DNA of 6,292 nt from Methanosarcinales archaeon. Lineage in GTDB: Archaea; Halobacteriota; Methanosarcinia; Methanosarcinales; Methanocomedenaceae. Below, in pieces: positions 1 through 5,389 of the stretch (position 1 is the first letter of the stretch; each line of letters opens with the position of its first letter). The position numbers and the translations under genes are program-made. Below the pieces are notes generated by a model. It did not search any database. It was not told the DNA's origin and saw only the letters and a list, made by a program, of their open reading frames with translations. The stretch covers positions 1 through 6,292 of the forward strand of contig DAOWEE010000297.1 in NCBI GenBank assembly GCA_030638625.1, written 5' to 3'.

Positions 1-16
1 AATCCGGCATACTTTC

Positions 17-46
17 AATCCGTGTAAACCCGCGTGAATCCGTGTA
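17..46. repeat. Three tandem degenerate decamers
   Basis: Three consecutive 10-nt units read AATCCGTGTA, AACCCGCGTG and AATCCGTGTA; the first and third are identical. The bases at 1-10 (AATCCGGCAT) look like a further diverged, out-of-step unit. The short period and the AAYCCGYGT core suggest a non-coding intergenic spacer repeat. No open reading frame uses it. Function is unknown, and the repeat may extend left of the window. Confidence 0.6.
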
Positions 47-113
47 TTATGAATAACGAATTCCTGCCCCCATCCAAGCACTCTCCCGCTCCCCAATAAT
101 CTCTAATAAAACA

Positions 114-129
114 CATCATAATTATGATG
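114..129. promoter_or_regulatory. Perfect 16-bp palindrome, candidate operator
   Basis: CATCATAATTATGATG is identical to its own reverse complement with no spacer. It lies just upstream of the likely TATA element at 141-150 of the zinc-finger gene, a place where archaeal helix-turn-helix dimers can act as activators. No T-run follows, so it is unlikely to be a terminator. That it binds a regulator is inferred from position and symmetry only. Confidence 0.5.
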
Positions 130-140
130 AGGTGGACAAT

Positions 141-150
141 AAAATATAAG
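141..150 (+). promoter_or_regulatory. Probable TATA box of the zinc-finger/hendecad gene
   Basis: AAAATATAAG resembles an archaeal TATA box. Counting about 25 nt downstream puts the start of transcription near 170, giving a short leader that still holds the strong ribosome binding site AGGTGAT at 175-181, four bases before the ATG at 186. Confidence 0.45.
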
Positions 151-185
151 AGTATTAAAATCAAAGGTATATCTAGGTGATATAA

Positions 186-785
186 ATGGCAAAAAAATAT
201 GCTAAATGTCCTTATTGTGATATAGAGATATCAATAAATGAGTCCAAGATGCACGTCAGGAACGAACATCCTAATAAATACGATGAGTTCAGGACCGATT
301 TTGAGGACTGGAAGAAAACCACCTCTGAAGAATATATTGCAGCCGTAACACCTGAGGCCAAGGCCGAAGCTCCCGCCGTTGAATCCAAGACCGAGGCTCC
401 CACAGTTGAAGCTAAGACCGAAGTTCCCGCCGTTGAAGCTAAGACCGAAGTTCCCGCCGTTGAAGCTAAGACCGAAGCTCCCACAGTTGAAGCTAAGACC
501 GAAGCTCATGTTGCTGAAGTACAAACGAAAAATTCGCTGGTCGATTCTCTGAAGAGCAGATCAGAAATTGCTCTCAAACAGCTCAAATCAACATCTGAAA
601 AAGTGGTCAGTCAGGTCAAACCAGTGTCCAGGAAAGCATATACGCAGATTCGAACAACCACTGAAAAAGCGGTCAGTCAGGTTAAACCAACGTCCATAAA
701 AGCATATACCCAGGTTCGGACCTCCGTAGAAAAAGCTATTGGCCAGACAAAGTTATTCATTTTGAAAACGCGAACCAAAACCTGA
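186..785 (+). CDS. Small basic protein: C2H2-like zinc finger, 9-residue repeats, hendecad helix
   Basis: This 199-residue protein is not one I recognise as a named family. Residues 8-28 hold a C2H2-type site, CPYC followed by MHVRNEH (Cys8, Cys11, His23, His28), usual for binding one zinc ion in nucleic-acid or protein recognition. Residues 56-109 are six 9-residue units of the form VEAKTE(V/A)P(A/T), a charged, Pro-containing, probably extended linker. Residues 125-190 fall into six 11-residue units (for example TSEKVVSQVKP and TTEKAVSQVKP) with Lys/Arg and Gln at fixed places, consistent with a long basic amphipathic helix or right-handed coiled coil, as in LEA-like, phasin-like or apolipoprotein-like proteins. 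There is no signal peptide or membrane segment, so it is cytoplasmic. The start is supported by AGGTGAT at 175-181. The acidic head and basic tail could suit DNA, granule or envelope association, but that is speculation. The neighbouring ccmF is convergent and gives no functional clue. Confidence 0.85.
   Translation: MAKKYAKCPYCDIEISINESKMHVRNEHPNKYDEFRTDFEDWKKTTSEEYIAAVTPEAKAEAPAVESKTEAPTVEAKTEVPAVEAKTEVPAVEAKTEAPTVEAKTEAHVAEVQTKNSLVDSLKSRSEIALKQLKSTSEKVVSQVKPVSRKAYTQIRTTTEKAVSQVKPTSIKAYTQVRTSVEKAIGQTKLFILKTRTKT
351..512 (+). repeat. Six in-frame 27-nt tandem repeats
   Basis: Units start at 351, 378, 405, 432, 459 and 486. The units at 405-431 and 432-458 are identical in every base, and 459-485 and 486-512 differ from them only toward the 3' end; the first two are more diverged. 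Identity at DNA level, including third codon positions, points to recent expansion by slippage or unequal crossing over. The repeats encode the 9-residue linker of the zinc-finger protein, and copy number probably varies between strains. Confidence 0.9.
591..722 (+). repeat. In-frame 66-nt tandem duplication (two 22-residue units)
   Basis: The 66-nt unit at 591-656 is repeated at 657-722; by my count 54 of 66 bases agree. A third, degraded copy begins at 723 (SVEKAIGQTK). Each 22-residue unit is itself two 11-residue hendecads, so the helix seems to have grown by doubling of an 11-residue ancestor and then by duplication of the pair. Confidence 0.85.
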
Positions 786-816
786 TATCTGAATAAAAAA
801 CGATTGCATGACATTC

Positions 817-831
817 AATGGCAGTACCATT
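817..831. other. Small inverted repeat between convergent genes
   Basis: AATGG and CCATT can pair around the five-base loop CAGTA, 32 bases after the stop codon of the zinc-finger gene. The stem is short and no T-run follows directly. It is a weak candidate for the 3' end of that transcript; the rest of 786-869 shows no other clear structure. Confidence 0.25.
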
Positions 832-869
832 CAACAGGGCCACGTGAGCTACCATTTCTTTAGGCGATG

Positions 870-907
870 AAAAAAAACAATGAGGCCGTAGTTACTTTTC
901 GGCCTCA
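870..907 (-). terminator. Hairpin plus T8 tract at the 3' end of ccmF
   Basis: On the minus strand TGAGGCCG (907-900) pairs perfectly with CGGCCTCA (888-881) around an 11-nt loop, and after TTG comes a run of eight T (877-870). This has the shape of an intrinsic terminator. It overlaps the gene: the upstream arm encodes the last residues of the protein (Glu-Ala-Glu) and the stop codon lies in the loop. T-rich tracts alone terminate archaeal RNA polymerase, so the T8 run may be the working part and the stem a 3'-end protector. Confidence 0.7.
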
Positions 908-3186
908 AGTTCGTCCATTAACATCTTTTCATACTTATCAACAGCCTCGTCCTTCCCCTTTTTCGCAGCCACAGGTTTCCTTTTCACTGTCTTCTTGACA
1001 GGAGCAGTCTGCTGTCCGGCTTCGGGCACTCTAACACTTGCACTGAACACCTGCTGATGAGTAAATGCCAACAGTGAACCAATACACATCAATGCAGAGC
1101 CAATCCAGACAAAACTAATAAGCGGAATCTGTTTAACCACGAAATTATAGCCACTGCCTGCTCGCCCGCCATACTTCACATGATAAGTATTGAGCAATTG
1201 TTCATCATCCATAATCTTAGTCCATTCCACACGCTCGGGTGTACCATCCAGGTTCTCATCATACAGTTCAATCCAGAAACGTACTGCACCAGTGGATACA
1301 AGACTGTCACTCCTATACAGGTTAACATAGAACGCATTCTTGATCTGTCCCTCCACCATCCTGTCATCCGTCGCCTCCCTGTGTATAGGTCCGCCAGTAT
1401 CAGCAGGCATTATCTGGACACCCAGAGGATTGTCACTTACGTCCTTAGTCGTACCAAAATCGTCAAGCAATCCTGTACTTACATAATGGATATCACCCAA
1501 TTTGGAATCAGGATAATTGACCCTGTATGTCACATCAAAGGACTGGCTAACAATAACACCCAGCAGCAGGACAATAGTCCCAAGGTGTATCAGGGTGACT
1601 CCGGCAGGTTTTAGCAGCTTTTTCTTATCCTCGATACTAGCAACATCTATGCCGAATTTATACAATATAGCAACCAGCGAGAATACAAAAATCGGCGCAT
1701 AGCTAAGCAATGATATGCTGCCAAGCATCTGGGTAAAACCCGAAGCAGACCGATAGAACGGACTGGAATGATTTATCACATAGTATTCGGGCCGCCCCTC
1801 AGGTATGATGAATGCCAGAACAATACTAAACAGCAGTACAGCTGCCGCAGCAATGAGATACTTTTGCGCCCCTATCTTCTTCACTATGGACCTGTAAGGC
1901 ATACATACACCTATAATCAGCATCAACAGCATAGTGAACGGGTATGCCAGCGTATTAAAGAACTCACGTTCAGTGGGACTGGCATTCATGTGCATCACAA
2001 GCTTTGAATAAATAGGTGCAGTGATGCCAAAGAAAGCAACAAAAGACAGTATCAAAAACGCAATGGCTGTCAGGTCAAATATATTGGACTCGGACAGCAG
2101 AGGCCCGCCTGCTCCTCCTTCATCCTTAGCATCCTTTATCCGCATAAATGTCATCGCCGCCACTCCGACCAGCAGCAGTACAGTTACCCAGAAGAATATA
2201 CTTCCACTGGGCAGTGCGCCCACATCGTGGGTTGATGATACCGAACCGCTCCGTGCCACCCAACCAGCATACATTGAACTGGTGAATGTAAGTGTTGCGA
2301 ACATAGGTGTCAAGTTCTCATACGCACCCCTGGTCCTGTATTTGTAAGCCATGTGCATGAACATGGTTGTTATCATCCAGACAAGGAAAGGCGTGGTCTC
2401 GTAAGGGTCCCATGCCCAGATATTGCCAGTGCCTGAAAGTGTACCCCATTGGGCCAGCCCGTAAATCCATAATCCGCCTACCACCAGTGTAATTGACATT
2501 GTGAACCAGGAAATCCGTATCCACTGACGCTGTACCCTCTCCCACTGTTTACCCACATTCGGGGTAAACAGGTATGAAAGAGCTGCAGCAAACGGAATTA
2601 ATGTAGTAGCATAGGCCACGAACTGCAAAGGCGGGTGGATGGCCATTATCGGGTCTTTCAATATGGGCCGCAATCCAGCTCCCTCAGCAAATGCATAATC
2701 TACCGGTAAGCTATACTGGGCACCCCATAGGTCGAACCAGGTCTGGAACGGGTACATGCTGGACTTGTACACAATTACATAGATGAATATGGCACCAACA
2801 GACAGCATGATAATCTGCATCCTTCTGAAGAAAGGTGAATCCAAATCGTACCGCTCACTTATCCACAAAGCCTGTAAGAACACGAGTGCCGCCCAGAATA
2901 CCATTGCACCATCCTGTACCGCTATGGTAGCGGCCAGTTGGTATAATGGACTAAGCAAAGTAGACGAGTTCTGGGTAACATATATGAACCTGAAATCTGA
3001 TGTCAGGAATAAATTAATCATCAACACCATGGAAAGTGTTGATAACAGTGCCGATATCCTGATGGTCCACCGGGCCGATTTGGTGATATCTTCCACACCC
3101 GAATATTCACGATACAGAAGCAGTGCTATGGACAGAAGACTGAACAAAAGCGTACTGTTCAAGAGTAGGGTTCCGTAATTCGTCAT
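892..3186 (-). CDS. ccmF: Cytochrome c maturation protein CcmF (haem lyase component)
   Basis: CcmF is the membrane subunit that attaches haem, delivered by CcmE, to CXXCH motifs of apocytochromes c at the outer face of the membrane, in the system I pathway. This 764-residue protein has about 15 hydrophobic segments and the haem-handling WWD signature at residues 247-263 (WGTLSGTGNIWAWDPYE). Candidates for all four conserved haem-associated histidines are present: His184 (IHPP) and His320 (STHDVG) flanking the WWD loop, and His278 and His534 (LIHLG) in membrane helices. Residues 311-323 (ARSGSVSSTHDVG) match the family block that follows the WWD region. A soluble outer domain spans about 550-685 before the last helix (688-708). 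The tail 720-764 is Lys/Glu-rich and looks like a lineage-specific extension. The start is supported by GGTGA at 3198-3194. No ccmA, ccmB, ccmC, ccmE or ccmH is adjacent, so the pathway is split or lies elsewhere. Its presence implies the host makes c-type cytochromes. Confidence 0.93.
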   Translation of the reverse strand: MTNYGTLLLNSTLLFSLLSIALLLYREYSGVEDITKSARWTIRISALLSTLSMVLMINLFLTSDFRFIYVTQNSSTLLSPLYQLAATIAVQDGAMVFWAALVFLQALWISERYDLDSPFFRRMQIIMLSVGAIFIYVIVYKSSMYPFQTWFDLWGAQYSLPVDYAFAEGAGLRPILKDPIMAIHPPLQFVAYATTLIPFAAALSYLFTPNVGKQWERVQRQWIRISWFTMSITLVVGGLWIYGLAQWGTLSGTGNIWAWDPYETTPFLVWMITTMFMHMAYKYRTRGAYENLTPMFATLTFTSSMYAGWVARSGSVSSTHDVGALPSGSIFFWVTVLLLVGVAAMTFMRIKDAKDEGGAGGPLLSESNIFDLTAIAFLILSFVAFFGITAPIYSKLVMHMNASPTEREFFNTLAYPFTMLLMLIIGVCMPYRSIVKKIGAQKYLIAAAAVLLFSIVLAFIIPEGRPEYYVINHSSPFYRSASGFTQMLGSISLLSYAPIFVFSLVAILYKFGIDVASIEDKKKLLKPAGVTLIHLGTIVLLLGVIVSQSFDVTYRVNYPDSKLGDIHYVSTGLLDDFGTTKDVSDNPLGVQIMPADTGGPIHREATDDRMVEGQIKNAFYVNLYRSDSLVSTGAVRFWIELYDENLDGTPERVEWTKIMDDEQLLNTYHVKYGGRAGSGYNFVVKQIPLISFVWIGSALMCIGSLLAFTHQQVFSASVRVPEAGQQTAPVKKTVKRKPVAAKKGKDEAVDKYEKMLMDELEAEK

Positions 3187-3240
3187 TTAAATTTCACCGA
3201 TATTTGATTGAATGAATTTGAGCCTTATTTAATTCGTGTT

Positions 3241-3250
3241 AAATATATAA
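3241..3250 (-). promoter_or_regulatory. TATA box of ccmF
   Basis: Read on the minus strand this is TTATATATTT, a close match to the archaeal TATA consensus. Transcription would start near 3221, leaving a leader of about 35 nt that contains the GGTGA ribosome binding site. Confidence 0.6.
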
Positions 3251-3268
3251 GCCATTTTATGAGTTTAA

Positions 3269-3300
3269 TCAGTATGCTGCGATGTATTATCATATACTGA
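3269..3300. promoter_or_regulatory. 7-bp inverted repeat in the divergent intergenic region
   Basis: TCAGTAT at 3269-3275 is mirrored by ATACTGA at 3294-3300 across an 18-nt spacer. It lies upstream of the ccmF TATA box and well upstream of the rubrerythrin promoter. It could be a spaced operator for a dimer or a chance pairing in AT-rich DNA. Confidence 0.25.
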
Positions 3301-3309
3301 ATTTACTTT

Positions 3310-3320
3310 ACACTAAGTGT
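3310..3320. promoter_or_regulatory. Palindrome ACACT-A-AGTGT, candidate operator
   Basis: An 11-nt odd palindrome with perfect 5-bp arms, about 70 bp upstream of the rubrerythrin TATA element and about 60 bp upstream of the ccmF TATA box. Its place between two redox-related genes makes it a reasonable candidate for a shared regulator, but it is short enough to arise by chance. Confidence 0.3.
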
Positions 3321-3363
3321 CAACTACTTGGGTTTAATAATACTTTAAGGTTTTGTGTAAATA

Positions 3364-3382
3364 ACATTTATTTCACATTTAT
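3364..3382 (+). promoter_or_regulatory. Direct repeat ACATTTAT spaced by one helical turn
   Basis: ACATTTAT occurs at 3364-3371 and again at 3375-3382, 11 bp apart, so both copies face the same side of the helix. The second copy ends directly before the proposed promoter at 3383-3397. This arrangement fits an activator or TBP/TFB-modulating site for the rubrerythrin gene; low sequence complexity lowers confidence. Confidence 0.35.
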
Positions 3383-3397
3383 CGAAAGCTTTTAATT
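3383..3397 (+). promoter_or_regulatory. Probable BRE/TATA of the reverse rubrerythrin gene
   Basis: CGAAAG followed by CTTTTAATT looks like a purine-rich TFB recognition element and a TATA box. A start of transcription about 25 nt downstream, near 3417, would leave a very short leader before the ATG at 3430. Confidence 0.4.
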
Positions 3398-3429
3398 TCT
3401 ATGAATGCAATGAACACTGGGGTAATAAC

Positions 3430-3945
3430 ATGAAAGTTTTTAAATGCAAGATATGCCAGGAAGGCTACCTGGGAGATGAAGCGCCTACACACTGTCCATT
3501 CTGCGGTGCGCACCAGCCTTACATGATAGAGGCAAAGGATTTTGAAATTCCTGAATATACCTTGACTGATGTTTCACGCAATAACCTTGAAGAGGCATTA
3601 AAATTGGAGGTAAGCAATGCTGAATTCTACTTCTGTGCCGCCAGCCGCTCAGATAATGTGGCTGATGCCACCATGTTCAAAAGACTGGGCAAGATAGAGT
3701 CTGAACACTCTTCCACCATTGCCAAGGAACTGAAAATTCCATCACCAGACATTAGCAGGGACAAGGACATGTGCAGTGATGAGAACGTGGGCAACCTTGC
3801 AGAGTCACACCAGCGAGAGGCAAGCGCAATTAGCCACTATACCAAATTCCTGGGCGAGGCCACTGAAGGGCGTATAAATGAAGTATTCAAGGCAATAATA
3901 GAAATTGAAAATGACCATCTAAGCCTTACTGAAGGCAGGTTTTAG
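3430..3945 (+). CDS. Reverse rubrerythrin (N-terminal rubredoxin domain, C-terminal diiron ferritin-like domain)
   Basis: Rubrerythrins are cytoplasmic non-haem iron proteins that reduce hydrogen peroxide to water in anaerobes, fed by NAD(P)H via rubredoxin-type iron. In this 171-residue protein the Fe(SCys)4 domain comes first: Cys6-x2-Cys9 and Cys22-x2-Cys25 (CKIC, CPFC). The ferritin-like bundle follows (about 45-170) with a complete, regularly spaced ligand set: Glu60 with Tyr67 in helix 1, Glu90-x2-His93 in helix 2, Glu130 with Tyr137 in helix 3 and Glu160-x2-His163 in helix 4. The order is opposite to classical rubrerythrin, where the rubredoxin domain is C-terminal, and matches the 'reverse' type known from clostridia. 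Extra cysteines at 69 and 115 are not part of the standard sites. The ATG at 3430 gives the intact first CXXC and has a weak site (GGGGTAAT, 3419-3426) upstream. It is divergent from ccmF and probably monocistronic. Confidence 0.92.
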   Translation: MKVFKCKICQEGYLGDEAPTHCPFCGAHQPYMIEAKDFEIPEYTLTDVSRNNLEEALKLEVSNAEFYFCAASRSDNVADATMFKRLGKIESEHSSTIAKELKIPSPDISRDKDMCSDENVGNLAESHQREASAISHYTKFLGEATEGRINEVFKAIIEIENDHLSLTEGRF

Positions 3946-3966
3946 AGTTGGGAAATGTCCCAACTC
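3945..3966 (+). terminator. Perfect 9-bp hairpin at the rubrerythrin stop codon
   Basis: GAGTTGGGA (3945-3953) pairs fully with TCCCAACTC (3958-3966) around the four-base loop AATG; the first base is the last base of the TAG stop. No T-run follows on either strand, so it is better read as an mRNA 3'-end stabiliser or processing signal than as a classical terminator. It sits between convergent genes and could serve both transcripts. Confidence 0.5.
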
Positions 3967-3993
3967 ATCAGCCTTTACCTAACTATCTGCCAC

Positions 3994-4038
3994 GTTTAAT
4001 CTGTTTAACCTGTTAATTTGCCCAACCTACTCAACCTA
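3994..4038. repeat. Degenerate 9-nt periodic repeat between convergent genes
   Basis: Five consecutive 9-nt units read GTTTAATCT, GTTTAACCT, GTTAATTTG, CCCAACCTA and CTCAACCTA, ending two bases before the stop codon of the minus-strand gene. Their TAAYCT/CAACCTA cores recall the AAYCCG decamers at the left edge of the window. The role is unknown. Confidence 0.5.
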
Positions 4039-4039
4039 T

Positions 4040-5254
4040 TTATTTATACTGTTTGCCATTTTGATATTTCATCCAGCCCAGCATTAAGGCAAATATGCCC
4101 ATCACGGCTCCAAACCCTGGCATTCCAGTCGAAGGTGTTGACTCGGCTACTTCACCATCTCCTATCCCGTCTTCAATTCCGTTTCCTGCATCTTCAGACT
4201 CCACTACGATATCGATGGTATGCTCAGAGAATTCAGGAATATACATCATTATCTGAGCCCGCTCTCTTGACTCCAGGGATATGTAGCACCTGGCCTGTGT
4301 GGCATTGAACACCTTATCAGGGTCATCAACACACTGCATAGGTTCACCGTCATAATATATCCTGAGCATATCCCTTTCCTGCAGTATCAATGATGTATTG
4401 TCCAGATTGAAAGCCATAATTTTGCCCTCAGGGTCTGTGCTGTTTACACGAAGTTGTATTCTCTCATTAGTCATTGACTGCATTTGTACCTGCATCCGTT
4501 GTGAGTAGTCCACCACACTGATAGAACCATCCCTGCCCAGGCAAATCTCTGCACCGGCCCGGTTTTGGGCCATTTCCCTGGCAAATGCCATGTGCATCTT
4601 ACCTGATGATTGCATATTGACCGGAATAGCCCGCACCACTACGGCACTGTTCCCTGCCGCATCAATGGATACGACACCATCGGCCACAGTAACATCACAT
4701 GCTCCGTCACTGCACACGATATACATTTCAATGTCAGTGGCTTGAATTACTACTATATTGCCTTCTTCGGACGCAGTAACATCGTCAGCCAGATCGAAGT
4801 TAACAGTATAATCATCCACACTTCGTATGGTTATCACCGCGGCCGGGTTGTCATGCACGCCGACCATCGTTGTGCCATCGACATCCATCACATGTGTAAC
4901 CGCACCATTTACCCAGGTAGCGTCATAATCGAACCCATCAACTTCAATAGAGTCAAATATGTCTATGCCGGCAATCCCATAACTGGTGATGGCCCCGGTC
5001 TCATTGTCCACATCAAAAGTGATGTATTGCCCGTACATTCCTGCACCACTGTGCATAAATCCCATACCGTGCATGCCTGCACCCCGACGCATTTCAATGC
5101 CCTGCATCATCATGTCAGAAGCGAACCAGCCATCCTCTGTGTGTGGACTCTTTCCACCATCCATTGGACCGCCCATTGCCGAAAAAGCTGTGCCGCTCAA
5201 AAAAATTAACAGGAATATAGTCCCTACTGTTCCAATAACATATCTAAGATTCAT
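4040..5254 (-). CDS. Secreted Met-rich PGF-CTERM surface protein, function unknown
   Basis: This 404-residue protein has a signal peptide (about 1-26: MNLR, hydrophobic core 6-20, then GTAFSAM) and ends in an archaeosortase signal: Pro379-Gly380-Phe381, a hydrophobic helix (382-395) and a basic end (KYQNGKQYK). It should therefore be exported, cleaved near PGF and attached to a membrane lipid. Residues 27-75 are very rich in Met, with His (for example MHGMGFMHSGAGM, 61-73), and further Met clusters lie at 214-229 and 252-261; such clusters can bind soft metals such as Cu(I), but binding is not shown. Residues 76-350 look mainly beta-stranded with five cysteines (181, 186, 238, 308, 323). Four N-glycosylation sequons occur (Asn84, Asn271, Asn286, Asn317). 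An acidic, Gly/Ser/Thr linker (351-378) precedes the anchor. The start has a strong GGGAGG at 5266-5261, six bases away. I do not recognise the core domain. It is convergent with the rubrerythrin and divergent from the tRNA. Confidence 0.88.
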   Translation of the reverse strand: MNLRYVIGTVGTIFLLIFLSGTAFSAMGGPMDGGKSPHTEDGWFASDMMMQGIEMRRGAGMHGMGFMHSGAGMYGQYITFDVDNETGAITSYGIAGIDIFDSIEVDGFDYDATWVNGAVTHVMDVDGTTMVGVHDNPAAVITIRSVDDYTVNFDLADDVTASEEGNIVVIQATDIEMYIVCSDGACDVTVADGVVSIDAAGNSAVVVRAIPVNMQSSGKMHMAFAREMAQNRAGAEICLGRDGSISVVDYSQRMQVQMQSMTNERIQLRVNSTDPEGKIMAFNLDNTSLILQERDMLRIYYDGEPMQCVDDPDKVFNATQARCYISLESRERAQIMMYIPEFSEHTIDIVVESEDAGNGIEDGIGDGEVAESTPSTGMPGFGAVMGIFALMLGWMKYQNGKQYK

Positions 5255-5311
5255 ATGAATCCTCCCAAATTTAATTTGTTAAATACTCCCTTTTTACTGA
5301 ATTGTCTGTTT

Positions 5312-5321
5312 GGTATATATC
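5312..5321 (-). promoter_or_regulatory. TATA box of the PGF-CTERM protein gene
   Basis: Read on the minus strand this is GATATATACC. Transcription would begin near 5291, giving a leader of about 37 nt ending in the GGGAGG ribosome binding site. Confidence 0.5.
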
Positions 5322-5322
5322 A

Positions 5323-5351
5323 TTTTATCCGATTTTGTGTAGTTTTATCCG
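5323..5351 (-). promoter_or_regulatory. Direct repeat CGGATAAAA, two copies 20 bp apart
   Basis: TTTTATCCG lies at 5323-5331 and 5343-5351 (CGGATAAAA on the minus strand), exactly 20 bp apart, about two helical turns. The proximal copy abuts the TATA box of the PGF-CTERM gene, and the distal copy lies just upstream of the tRNA promoter. This suggests a regulator bound on one face of the DNA that could affect both divergent genes. Confidence 0.45.
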
Positions 5352-5355
5352 TTAG

Positions 5356-5363
5356 ACTTATAG
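5356..5363 (+). promoter_or_regulatory. Probable TATA box of the tRNA gene
   Basis: ACTTATAG is centred about 30 nt before the first base of the mature tRNA, the distance expected for an archaeal tRNA promoter with a short or absent 5' leader. Confidence 0.4.
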
Positions 5364-5389
5364 GTAACAAGCGATATTGAGATATTCGC

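Noticed and set aside
351..512. Regular repeats that might suggest a CRISPR array
   Set aside because: The units are directly adjacent with no unique spacers, are in frame and encode a sensible 9-residue repeat.
212..524. Two minus-strand open frames with repetitive Ser/Thr/Ala or Gly/Phe/Asn proteins
   Set aside because: They are antisense shadows of the 27-nt coding repeats of the zinc-finger gene; a 27-nt period keeps all frames open, and neither has a ribosome binding site.
1180..1614. Plus-strand open frame of 144 codons inside ccmF
   Set aside because: It is antisense to the conserved outer domain of CcmF and has no recognisable domain or promoter.
4610..5209. Long plus-strand open frame of 199 codons
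   Set aside because: It lies wholly inside the PGF-CTERM gene on the opposite strand, is rich in His/Tyr/Ile as expected of an antisense frame, and has no domain or start signal.
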